NCBI RefSeq assembly: GCF_900142665.1
Contig: NZ_FRBR01000002.1
Coordinates: forward strand, 1-64,000
DNA length: 64,000 bases
Direction of reading: 5' to 3'
Origin: Roseovarius pacificus
GTDB taxonomy: Bacteria; Pseudomonadota; Alphaproteobacteria; Rhodobacterales; Rhodobacteraceae
Each line of letters opens with the position of its first letter. Position 1 is the stretch's first letter. This document shows positions 45,927 through 52,886 of this stretch, piece by piece. The notes below the pieces were generated by a model that did not search any database, was not told the origin of the DNA, and saw nothing but the letters and a program-made list of their open reading frames with translations. The translations under genes and the position numbers were made by a program.

Positions 45927-48131
45927 ATGACCGAGGCGCTGCATCAAACGGGCTTGCGTGCGTCGCAACTGGTCGCGCCGCCGGCGCAATTCTTCATCCC
46001 GGCGGCAGCCTCCTTGCAGGAACGGCGGCCACGAACCCTGAAGCACGGCGATACCTTCGCCGTGTTCGATCACAATGGCGATGTGCTCTCGGGGCCGGGC
46101 AGCCCCGAGGGCCTGTTCCATCGCGACACCAGGTATCTCTCGCATTACTATCTGACCATCGGGGGAGAGCGGCCCATGCTGCTCTCGTCCACATTGCGCG
46201 ACGATAACGCCACGCTGACCTGCGATCTGACGAATCCCGATCTTAATGACGAGACCGGTCGCTGTCTGATTGCGCATGATCGCATCCACATGCGCCGGAC
46301 GCGGTTTCTCTGGCAAGGCACCTGTTATGAGCGGCTGGCGGTACGCAATTTTGACGAGGTCGCACATGAAGTTACCTTGGAAATCGCCTTTGAGGCCGAT
46401 TTTGCGGATATTTTTGAGGTCCGTGGCCGGGTACGGGCCCGCCGGGGAACGTCGCTCTTGCCGGAGGTGGATGGCTCGCACGTAATCTTGTCGTACCGGG
46501 GGCTCGACCACAATCCACGTAGCACCGCTCTGCGTTTCGATCCTGCGCCTGCGCAGCTTGAGCCGGGGAAAGCCGTCTATCGTCTGAGCCTCGCCCCCGG
46601 CGAAACGCGTTCGCTCTTTATCGAGATCGGCTGCGACGCGAATGGGGCCGAGGATCCTCCGTCGCGCCTGTTTTTCCGCTCCTTGCGGGACGCGCGCCGC
46701 GCACTCAGACGTTCCTCTTCCCGCGCAGCCACGGTGCAAAGCTCCAACGAGATTTTCAATGAGACCATGCGCCGTTCGGTCTCGGACCTCTACATGCTCA
46801 TGACCGATACGGAGGAGGGGCCCTATCCCTATGCGGGCGTGCCCTGGTTCAGCACCGTGTTCGGTCGCGATGCTCTGATCACCGCCCGGGAAATGCTCTG
46901 GCTCGACCCGGCGGTCGCGCGGGGCGTTTTGCTGCATCTTGCGGCCAACCAGGCGACGGAATTCGATCCGGATACCGATGCCGAGCCAGGCAAGATCCTT
47001 CATGAAGCGCGTTATGGCGAAATGGCGGAAACCGGCGAAGTTCCGTTCCGGCGCTATTACGGCAGCGTGGATTCGACACCGCTGTTCGTGATGCTCGCCG
47101 GGGCGTATTTCGAGCGCACCGGCAATCGGGAGGTGCTGGAAACACTCTGGCCGCATGTCCGTGCGGCGCTCGATTGGATCGAGACCTATGGCGATCGGGA
47201 CGGCGACGGTTTCGTGGAATACGAGAGGCGCAGCGACAAGGGGCTCGCCAACCAGGGGTGGAAGGACAGTCATGATGCGGTGTTTCACGCCGATGGGACG
47301 CTGGCCAAGGGGCCGATCGCGCTTTGCGAAGTGCAGGGCTACGTCTATGCTGCCCGGCTGGCCGCGGCCGAGATCGCACGGGAACTCGGTCATGACGGGA
47401 TCGCGCAAGAGCAGGCGCGAAAGGCCTCGGAACTCAAGTCCCGTTTCGACGCGGCGTTCTGGGACGATGAGCTTGGGACCTATGTGCTCGCCCTCGATGG
47501 TGACAAACGGCCCTGCCGAGTACGCAGTTCGAACGCGGGCCATCTGCTCTGGACGGGAATCGTCCCGGAGGAGCGCGCCGAAACGGTCATTCATGCCCTG
47601 ATGGGGCCGACGTCTTTCTGCGGATGGGGAGTGCGGACCATTGCCGCGGGTCAGGCACGGTACAATCCGATGAGCTATCACAACGGCTCGGTCTGGCCCC
47701 ATGACAATGCGCTGATCGGGGCGGGGCTGGCGCGCTACGGGTTCCGTGAACAGGCCGCGCGTATATTCGAGGGCATCTTCTCCGCCGCCACCTATATCGA
47801 TCTGAGACGGTTGCCGGAGCTGTTCTGCGGTTTTCCGCGCCGCGAGACGCAAGGGCCGACCTTCTACCCGGTGGCCTGTACGCCGCAGGCCTGGGCGGCG
47901 GGAGCGCCGTTGTTGCTGCTTCAAGCCTGTCTCGGGCTGCGCTTCGATGCTGAGGCGCGTCAGGTGATCTTCGAGCAACCGATCCTTCCGGGGTTTCTGG
48001 GAGAGGTCGTCCTGCGCAATCTGCGCCTTGATGGTGGATCCGTCGATGTGGCTCTACGCAGGTCGGGCACCCACGTGGTTGCCGATGTTCTGCGTCGCGA
48101 CGGACCGGTTCGGGTTATCGTAACAACCTGA
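45927..48131 (+). CDS. Amylo-alpha-1,6-glucosidase/glycogen-debranching-type enzyme
   Basis: A 734-residue protein with an N-terminal bis-type debranching domain (LKHGDTFAVFDHNGDVLSG, GLFHRDTRYLSHY) and a C-terminal (alpha/alpha)6 barrel of the GDE type: AGVPWFSTVFGRDALITAREM, NQGWKDSHDAVFHADG and SYHNGSVWPHDNALIG with the acidic residues typical of the active site. The family hydrolyses alpha-1,6 branches, though substrates vary. The start at 45927 with GAAGGAG upstream is used; an open frame extending back to 45615 is only an overlap with the glycosyltransferase. A strong hairpin terminator follows the stop. Confidence 0.85.
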   Translation: MTEALHQTGLRASQLVAPPAQFFIPAAASLQERRPRTLKHGDTFAVFDHNGDVLSGPGSPEGLFHRDTRYLSHYYLTIGGERPMLLSSTLRDDNATLTCDLTNPDLNDETGRCLIAHDRIHMRRTRFLWQGTCYERLAVRNFDEVAHEVTLEIAFEADFADIFEVRGRVRARRGTSLLPEVDGSHVILSYRGLDHNPRSTALRFDPAPAQLEPGKAVYRLSLAPGETRSLFIEIGCDANGAEDPPSRLFFRSLRDARRALRRSSSRAATVQSSNEIFNETMRRSVSDLYMLMTDTEEGPYPYAGVPWFSTVFGRDALITAREMLWLDPAVARGVLLHLAANQATEFDPDTDAEPGKILHEARYGEMAETGEVPFRRYYGSVDSTPLFVMLAGAYFERTGNREVLETLWPHVRAALDWIETYGDRDGDGFVEYERRSDKGLANQGWKDSHDAVFHADGTLAKGPIALCEVQGYVYAARLAAAEIARELGHDGIAQEQARKASELKSRFDAAFWDDELGTYVLALDGDKRPCRVRSSNAGHLLWTGIVPEERAETVIHALMGPTSFCGWGVRTIAAGQARYNPMSYHNGSVWPHDNALIGAGLARYGFREQAARIFEGIFSAATYIDLRRLPELFCGFPRRETQGPTFYPVACTPQAWAAGAPLLLLQACLGLRFDAEARQVIFEQPILPGFLGEVVLRNLRLDGGSVDVALRRSGTHVVADVLRRDGPVRVIVTT

Positions 48132-48137
48132 AGGGAC

Positions 48138-48165
48138 GGGCTGGCGCCATCTTCTGCGCCAGCCC
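48138..48165. terminator. Bidirectional terminator hairpin
   Basis: GGGCTGGCGC and GCGCCAGCCC form a perfect ten-pair stem with an eight-base loop, followed by GATTTCT on the + strand. It lies between the convergent debranching-enzyme gene and the small acidic protein gene and can serve both. Confidence 0.8.
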
Positions 48166-48173
48166 GATTTCTG

Positions 48174-48398
48174 TTACAGCAGATCGTCTTCTTCCTGATC
48201 GGCTTCGAGCAATTCTACCAACCGTGCGACCCGGCCCGATGGGAAGGGGCTATGGGCATCGACCTGCGCTTCATCCGCCTCGACCCAGGCCTTGGCACGG
48301 GCAAGCTCGGAGGCGTCAGCGCCGGTGCGCAGAATATCAGACAGAAGTGTAGGATCCGTGCCGGGACCCAAGATGCTCTTCACGTCATTCTCGGTCAT
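48174..48398 (-). CDS. Small acidic hypothetical protein
   Basis: A 74-residue, strongly acidic protein with no recognised family. The start is supported by an excellent AAAGGAGGAGATC ribosome binding site. Predicted features are mostly helical: a first segment (DPTLLSDILRTGADASELA), a conserved-looking AKAWVEADEAQVDAHSPFPSG, and a terminal helix ending in ADQEEDDLL. No membrane segment or signal peptide is present. It is transcribed opposite to its neighbours inside the stress island, divergent from the fourth Hsp20 gene. Confidence 0.65.
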   Translation of the reverse strand: MTENDVKSILGPGTDPTLLSDILRTGADASELARAKAWVEADEAQVDAHSPFPSGRVARLVELLEADQEEDDLL

Positions 48399-48477
48399 GA
48401 TCTCCTCCTTTCGAATGCTACAAGGAAGTGCGTGAAATATAGGATTTCTGTTCGCAGAAAAAAGTTTTGAGCACCCT

Positions 48478-48506
48478 CTTGAAACCGTAAGGTGCTGTTC
48501 CAAATC
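48478..48506 (+). promoter_or_regulatory. Candidate sigma-32-type promoter of the second Hsp20 operon
   Basis: CTTGAA at 48478-48483 and CCAAATC at 48500-48506 are 16 bases apart, about 104 bases upstream of the fourth Hsp20 start. The arrangement repeats that seen before ftsH. The -35 element is a good RpoH match; the -10 is weaker. Confidence 0.4.
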
Positions 48507-48609
48507 AATTTGTGCTGATCGCCCAGATGGGGATCGGTGACAAGGCGGGACGCCGTTCCTGCGGTGCTTCCGTCGTCTGTACCCATGTTGCTCAAAGGAG
48601 GATATGGCT

Positions 48610-49107
48610 ATGGCAACGAGACTTGATTTTGCACCTCTGTTCCGTTCGAGTATCGGTTTCGACCGTATGCTCGACGCACTTGAGGCCGCCCGTCGGGTGG
48701 AAACGCTCGACAACTGGCCGCCCTACGACATCGTCAAGACCGGCGAGGACGACTATCGCATCGACATGGCGGTGGCTGGCTTTGCCGAAGACGATCTGAC
48801 CCTGACCCAGGACAAGAACATGCTGATCGTGTCGGGCCACAAGGAGACTCCCGATGGTGACGACGGTGCCAGCTATCTCTATCGCGGCATCGCCGGTCGG
48901 TCGTTTGAACGTCGGTTCGAACTGGCTGATCACGTCCGGGTCGAAGAGGCCACCTTGTCGAACGGCCTGCTGACTGTCCAGCTGAAGCGCGAGGTCCCCG
49001 AGGAACTCAAGCCGCGTCGGATCGAGATCGCGTCTCCTGAGGCGACCGAAGGTCTCGAGACCAGGCAGCTCGAGACGGCTCGTGAGCCGGAACCTGTCGC
49101 GGCCTGA
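48610..49107 (+). CDS. Small heat-shock protein Hsp20 (copy 4, IbpA-like)
   Basis: A 165-residue small heat-shock protein of the class A (IbpA/IbpB-like) type: ATRLDFAPLFRSSIGFDRM at the start, NWPPYDIVKTGEDDYRIDMAVAGFAEDDL, then YLYRGIAGRSFERRFELADHVRV and LSNGLLTVQLKREVPEELKPRRIEI. The second of two ATGs (48610) has the correct eight-base spacing from AAAGGAGG; the first at 48604 is too close. It opens the operon Hsp20, NDUFS4-like, omega-like, SPW-repeat. A different subclass from the three Hsp20 genes at 35-37 kb. Confidence 0.92.
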   Translation: MATRLDFAPLFRSSIGFDRMLDALEAARRVETLDNWPPYDIVKTGEDDYRIDMAVAGFAEDDLTLTQDKNMLIVSGHKETPDGDDGASYLYRGIAGRSFERRFELADHVRVEEATLSNGLLTVQLKREVPEELKPRRIEIASPEATEGLETRQLETAREPEPVAA

Positions 49108-49131
49108 AGCACCTCGGGCCCAGGATGGGAT

Positions 49132-49159
49132 GCTCCGGCCGCTTTCTTGGCGGTCGGAC
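49132..49159 (+). other. Hairpin between Hsp20 and the second NDUFS4-domain gene
   Basis: TCCGGCCGC and GCGGTCGGA can pair over nine positions with one G-T wobble around a loop of about ten bases, in the 80-base gap after the Hsp20 stop. A T-poor 3' side makes it a weak terminator at most, so downstream genes may be expressed at a reduced level from the same promoter. Confidence 0.4.
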
Positions 49160-49187
49160 GCCGTTCCCGAAATCTGGAGGGTAAGTA

Positions 49188-49919
49188 GTGAACTTGATCA
49201 GTGGAGATTTCACAGCACAATCACATGCCTCACCCATTCCGAGCCTGGCCGGTTCGCGACCCGACTGGGACTCTTCTCTGCCGGACGATGCGGTCGCCCG
49301 GATCTGGAAGCCGTCGAAATCGGCGATGACCTCGGGGCGCGCGGGTACGCAGGGCTGGAAGATGAGCTTTCCGCGCCGGACCGGTCCTTGGCTCGAGCCT
49401 TTGATGGGCTGGACGGGTGGGGACGACACGATCCAGCAGATAGACCTGAGCTTTCCGACGCTGGAAGCTGCTATTCGCCATGCAAAGCGTCTGGGGGTGG
49501 CTTACGAGGTGCATCTGCCGGCAGGCGAAGCCGCGCGCGGTGCCGCCCGGGCACGGGACAGGCAGGCCGGGCTGTGGTCCGATGCCACGCTTTCTCGGCT
49601 CGGCCTGTCGGAGATGCGGCAAACCTATCGCGACGCGATGGCCGGCGCCAAACGGCGGGGCGATCCGAAAGGCGGCGATGATGGGCGTCCTCCCATTGAG
49701 GTTGCTTCGGACGCCAGCCTGTCGTTGGAGGCTCGCCGTTCTATCCTGATGAACTGGGCCTACACGGAGTATCTTCAGGATGTCGCCAGCACCGAAGGCA
49801 TGCCGGAAAACCAACGTGAATCGCAGCTTGCCGAGGTTGAACGAGCGCTGTTGGCGCTTGAAGCGGCGGTGGCCGCCGACGGCATGTATCCGTCCGTTGA
49901 GGAAGGGAGGGCGGCATGA
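49188..49919 (+). CDS. NDUFS4-like (ETC complex I subunit) domain protein 2, with extra C-terminal domain
   Basis: A 243-residue protein with a GTG start seven bases after GGAGG. Residues about 30-105 match the NDUFS4-type domain: DAVARIWKPSKSAMTSGRAGT, GWKMSF, EPLMGWTGGDDTIQQIDLSFP and AIRHAKRLGVAYEVHLP. The C-terminal 135 residues are unlike complex I subunits: an arginine-rich helical region, then a SLSLEARRSILMNWAYTEYL segment and a final helical bundle-like part. It is a longer relative of the protein at 42756-43340. The stop overlaps the omega-like gene by four bases (ATGA). A role in coupling respiration to stress is inference. Confidence 0.75.
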   Translation: MNLISGDFTAQSHASPIPSLAGSRPDWDSSLPDDAVARIWKPSKSAMTSGRAGTQGWKMSFPRRTGPWLEPLMGWTGGDDTIQQIDLSFPTLEAAIRHAKRLGVAYEVHLPAGEAARGAARARDRQAGLWSDATLSRLGLSEMRQTYRDAMAGAKRRGDPKGGDDGRPPIEVASDASLSLEARRSILMNWAYTEYLQDVASTEGMPENQRESQLAEVERALLALEAAVAADGMYPSVEEGRAA

Positions 49920-50155
49920 ATCCCTTCGTTGCAATTGATGCCCAGCAGGCGGTGCCCGATCGTTTCGCTCTGGTCCTCGCCGCGAGCGCCCGCAGCCGGG
50001 CGCTGAAGGCCGGGGCAGAACCGCGGGTCGAACCTAAACGGCAAGCCACCGAAGAGCTTGCCTTGGAAGAGATCGCGACCGGCGCGATTTCGCAGGAGGA
50101 GCTGTTGCCCTTCCTGCCTGCGCCGGCGCCCAAGCGGCTGGCTCGGCCGCATTGA
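49916..50155 (+). CDS. RNA polymerase omega-subunit-like protein (RpoZ-like)
   Basis: A 79-residue protein that I recognise as an omega-like paralogue. The alignment to alphaproteobacterial RpoZ is by eye: VPDRFALVLAASARSRAL corresponds to the omega motif (V-P-N-R-F-x-L-V...A-x-R-A-R), a glycine and a short charged loop follow, then ALEEIATGAISQEEL corresponds to the conserved ALREIA...DL region. The acidic C-terminal tail of true RpoZ is replaced by a proline-rich basic end. It is translationally coupled to the NDUFS4-domain gene. It may join or compete for RNA polymerase during stress; a housekeeping rpoZ should exist elsewhere. Confidence 0.65.
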   Translation: MNPFVAIDAQQAVPDRFALVLAASARSRALKAGAEPRVEPKRQATEELALEEIATGAISQEELLPFLPAPAPKRLARPH

Positions 50156-50185
50156 ATCCCTGGTGAAGAGAAAGGAGGTAACACC

Positions 50186-50548
50186 ATGAGCAAGACCTGG
50201 ACTACGAACTATGACAAGCTTGGCGACGGCATCAGCCTTCTCGCGGGCCTCGCCCTCGCTGGGTTGCCCTTCGTCATCACGATGACCGATATTGCCTTCT
50301 GGAGCGCCCTGCTGACAGGCGGACTGATCGCAGTGCTTTCCGCAATTGCGCTTTGGCGACCGCATGAAGGGCTTGACTGGGCACGTATGGTTGCGGGGGT
50401 CTGGGCTGCGATCAGCCCATGGGCTCTCATAGCCGGCTTCACGCTCAGTATCGCACTCGCCCATGTGGCTCTCGGCGCGCTCGCGCTGGCCTTTCCCGCC
50501 TGGCGGCGCTGGAAAAACGACGGCGGCAACTCTGCTCTGACCGCCTGA
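50186..50548 (+). CDS. SPW-repeat (HdeD-like position) membrane protein
   Basis: A 120-residue protein with four hydrophobic segments. It carries the SPW-repeat pattern: GISLLAGLALAGLPFVI, FWSALLTGGLIAVLSAIAL, and the defining WAAISPWALIAGF, then HVALGALALAF. The function of the family is unknown. In related stress islands the equivalent place is held by HdeD, another small multi-helix membrane protein, and the two may play similar membrane-protective roles. AAAGGAGG precedes the ATG at good spacing. Confidence 0.8.
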   Translation: MSKTWTTNYDKLGDGISLLAGLALAGLPFVITMTDIAFWSALLTGGLIAVLSAIALWRPHEGLDWARMVAGVWAAISPWALIAGFTLSIALAHVALGALALAFPAWRRWKNDGGNSALTA

Positions 50549-50554
50549 TACGAC

Positions 50555-50580
50555 TGTCGGCCCCACGCGCAGGGCCGACA
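50555..50580 (+). terminator. Rho-independent-type terminator
   Basis: TGTCGGCCC and GGGCCGACA form a perfect nine-pair stem with an eight-base loop, followed by ATTTAT. It closes the Hsp20-NDUFS4-omega-SPW operon. Confidence 0.75.
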
Positions 50581-50930
50581 ATTTATGAACTTGGTTCAAG
50601 GAGACGCATTGTTCTCCGGTTTCTTATTGATGCGGTTATGGTGTTACAATTGACCCACCGTTGTCTGTTGCTGCGGAATACTGACGAGGTATTGTGGCGT
50701 TGCGCAAATCCCTCCGGGGTTTGTCTTTCTCCCGTGTTTGAGAGCGCACATTCCTTGCTCCGGCACTCGGCACAGACAGTATGAAACCATATCCTAGCCT
50801 TTGCCGGTGCAAGATCCCGGCTTCGCGCGGGCCATAGGGTCTTGGCTGGAAAATGATCAGGAGAGGCGCGAAATCCCAGGGTAAGGATCCGGGGTCATGA
50901 CGACGCCGGACCCAACACAGACAGGTGAAG
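50581..50930. other. Intergenic region upstream of dnaJ-like gene
   Basis: About 350 bases with no supported gene. A weak hairpin (GGAGA...TCTCC, 50600-50617) is visible. CTTGG sequences at about 50590 and 50833 resemble -35 elements of heat-shock promoters but lack a matching -10, so the promoter of the dnaJ-like operon is not assigned. Confidence 0.4.
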
Positions 50931-51878
50931 ATGAACACCGATCCTTATGAGATACTTGGCGTGCCGAAGGCCGCCACACAGGACGAGATCAAGAAGGCCT
51001 ATCGCAAGCTGGCGAAAGAGCTGCACCCGGACCTGCATCCCGATGACAAGGCCAAGCAGGAACGGTTCAAGGAGGTGTCGGCGGCCAACGATCTGCTGGG
51101 CGATCCCGAGAAGCGCCGGCGTTTCGATGCCGGCGAGATCGACGCCAGCGGACAGGAACGCCCCGAGCGCCAGTATTACCACCACTATGCCGGCCAGGAT
51201 GCCGGCCGCCGCTACGACCCGGGTCCGGGTTTCGAGGGTGGAATGGATCAGGACGATCTGAACGACATCTTCTCGCAGTTCTTCAGAGCGCGCGCCGCCG
51301 GGGCGGGCGGCGGTGGGTTCCGGCACGAGGTCCACGCCCGCGGTTCGGATATGCGTTATCATCTCGAGGTCGATTTCCTCGATGCCGCGCGCGGCGCGAA
51401 GCGTCGTGTCACGATGCCCGATGGCAACAATATCGAAATCACGATCCCGCCTGGCGTCAGGGATGGCCAGACGCTTCGGCTGCGCGGCAAGGGCGCTCCG
51501 GGGATCGGCGGTGGCGCCGCCGGCGACGCTCTGGTGACCGTTTCGGTGGGGACGCATCCGGTGTTCGCCCGGCTGGATGACGATATCGAGATGGAATTGC
51601 CAATCACCTTCGATGAAGCGGTGCTCGGCGCAAAGGTCGATGTGCCGACCGTATCGGGATCCGTCTCGGTCACGATTCCGAAAGGGGCGTCGTCGGGTCG
51701 GCGCCTGAGATTGCGCGGCAAGGGCATCAAGGGCCCGAAAGGCAAGCCGGGCGATCAGATCGTGAGGTTGAAGATCGTGCTGCCTAAAAAGATCGACCCA
51801 GAGATGGAGGAACTGGCGGAGCGCTGGCGCCGGATGGCCGTGTTCGACCCGCGCGCCGAATTGCGGAGGATGACATGA
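50931..51878 (+). CDS. DnaJ-family co-chaperone (CbpA-like)
   Basis: A 315-residue J-domain protein that should stimulate DnaK ATPase. The J domain at the N-terminus reads DPYEILGVPKAATQDEIKKA with the catalytic HPD in ELHPDLHPDD near residues 34-36. A glycine-rich linker follows (to about residue 125), then two beta-barrel substrate-binding domains (HLEVDFLDAARGAKRRVTMP and LPITFDEAVLGAKVDVPT). The cysteine-rich zinc domain of DnaJ is absent, so it is CbpA-type. It overlaps the CbpM-like gene by four bases. Confidence 0.9.
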   Translation: MNTDPYEILGVPKAATQDEIKKAYRKLAKELHPDLHPDDKAKQERFKEVSAANDLLGDPEKRRRFDAGEIDASGQERPERQYYHHYAGQDAGRRYDPGPGFEGGMDQDDLNDIFSQFFRARAAGAGGGGFRHEVHARGSDMRYHLEVDFLDAARGAKRRVTMPDGNNIEITIPPGVRDGQTLRLRGKGAPGIGGGAAGDALVTVSVGTHPVFARLDDDIEMELPITFDEAVLGAKVDVPTVSGSVSVTIPKGASSGRRLRLRGKGIKGPKGKPGDQIVRLKIVLPKKIDPEMEELAERWRRMAVFDPRAELRRMT

Positions 51879-52228
51879 GACACACGGAAGAGATGGTCCT
51901 CACCAAGATCCGGCGCCTGTCCCGGCGGGAACTCCGGCTTTGGGTGCGCCAAGGGTGGGTACGCCCGGCGGTGGGCGAGGCTGGCCCGGTCTTCGACGAA
52001 CTCGATATCGCGCGCCTGCGCCTTCTTTGCGATTTGCGAAAGGGGATGGCGCTGCCCACGACTGCTATGCCGGTGGTTTTGAACCTCATCGACCAACTCT
52101 ACCAAACCCGACGCGACCTGCGAACATTGCTCAGGGCGCTGGACGATCAACCCGAAGATGTAAGAAGCACACTAGCGGCACGCCTTCGTCTTAGCGATAC
52201 CAACGACGCGGCTGAAGACAGCGATTGA
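51875..52228 (+). CDS. CbpM-like chaperone modulator
   Basis: A 117-residue protein with an N-terminal MerR-like helix-turn-helix (LTKIRRLSRRELRLWVRQGWVRP) and a helical remainder (FDELDIARLRLLCDLRKGM and NLIDQLYQTRRDL). This is the pattern of CbpM, which binds the J domain of CbpA and restrains it. The overlap with the dnaJ/cbpA-like gene supports the assignment. It ends the stress island; IS remnants follow. Confidence 0.8.
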   Translation: MRHTEEMVLTKIRRLSRRELRLWVRQGWVRPAVGEAGPVFDELDIARLRLLCDLRKGMALPTTAMPVVLNLIDQLYQTRRDLRTLLRALDDQPEDVRSTLAARLRLSDTNDAAEDSD

Positions 52229-52280
52229 AAATGACTGTTGCGGCCGGTTTTGCCAGAAAACGGTAGTCAAAGGCGGCCGT

Positions 52281-52510
52281 GTTGCGCAAATCCGGCTCTG
52301 ATCACAGTTCCCCTTTCCCCGGACGAAATTACCCTATGGCCTCTGTGAGAGGTATGCCGAGCGCGGCGTAACCGCCGAGGACTGCAATGCGGATCTGCAG
52401 CTCCACAATCAGGTGGTCAAAGTCTAGAGCCATCAGGGATTTGCGAAGCATCTTGGTGCATTTCATCTTGCTCTCAACACAGCTTCAGCGGTGGTAGCCT
52501 GAGCTATTAC
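52281..52510 (-). mobile_element. Remnant of an IS5-family insertion sequence (transposase C-terminus)
   Basis: On the minus strand a frame ending at a TAA at 52329 reads SGYHR, then a TGA in place of an arginine codon, then SCVESKMKCTKMLRKSLMA, DFDHLIVELQIRIAVL and GYAALGIPLTEAIG. I recognise this as the C-terminal end of IS5-type transposases common in Rhodobacterales. A sequence near 52281 (TGTTGCGCAAATCCGG) may be its terminal repeat. The rest of the element is missing and the reading frame is interrupted, so it is inactive. Confidence 0.7.
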
Positions 52511-52538
52511 CCATCTCTTGAACAGGACCTGGTGTGAA

Positions 52539-52790
52539 TTAAGCTACTCGTTGCACCTGCTGATCAGGTTGGTTGATAGCATTTCTCTGCCAATAAACCA
52601 GCGCCGGAGGCTTGCCGCCGAGGGCGAAGTGGGGCCGCTGGTGGTTGTAGAAGGTCATCCATTTCCGGATGGCCGCCTTTGTCTCCGAACCTGCCTCCCA
52701 GGCATGAAGGTAGACGCACTCGTATTTCAGCGTGCCCCACAGCCTCTCGATGAAGATGTTGTCGAGGAACCAGTGCGACGAGGTGGTCGC
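52539..52790 (-). pseudogene. IS3-family transposase OrfB fragment
   Basis: The minus strand encodes FLDNIFIERLWGTLKYECVY, then the typical end of the integrase core (RKWMTFYNHQRPHFALGGKPP, AVVY-like ALVYWQRN) and QPDQQVQRVA before the stop. These are the last 80 or so residues of an IS3-type OrfB transposase, including the C-terminal catalytic glutamate region. Upstream of FLDN the sequence no longer matches, so the element is truncated there. It lies directly beside the IS5 remnant, suggesting nested insertion and deletion. Confidence 0.8.
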
Positions 52791-52859
52791 CAGCGTCAAG
52801 GCGATGAACATCATCGGGAAGAGACCTTCCGCATCCAGGCAATAGACGGGATTGCTCAG

Positions 52860-52886
52860 ATCAATGGCCCGGCAAGGGGCCGTTGA
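52860..52886. terminator. Candidate terminator hairpin after the TPR-methyltransferase gene
   Basis: TCAA-T-GGCCC and GGGCC-G-TTGA can pair around a short loop just beyond the stop codon of the minus-strand methyltransferase gene. AT-rich ends of the stem and no clear T tract make it a moderate candidate. Confidence 0.45.

Noticed and set aside
45885-47978. 697-codon minus strand frame opposite the debranching enzyme
   Set aside because: It mirrors the codon pattern of the real gene, has no recognisable domain and no ribosome binding site.
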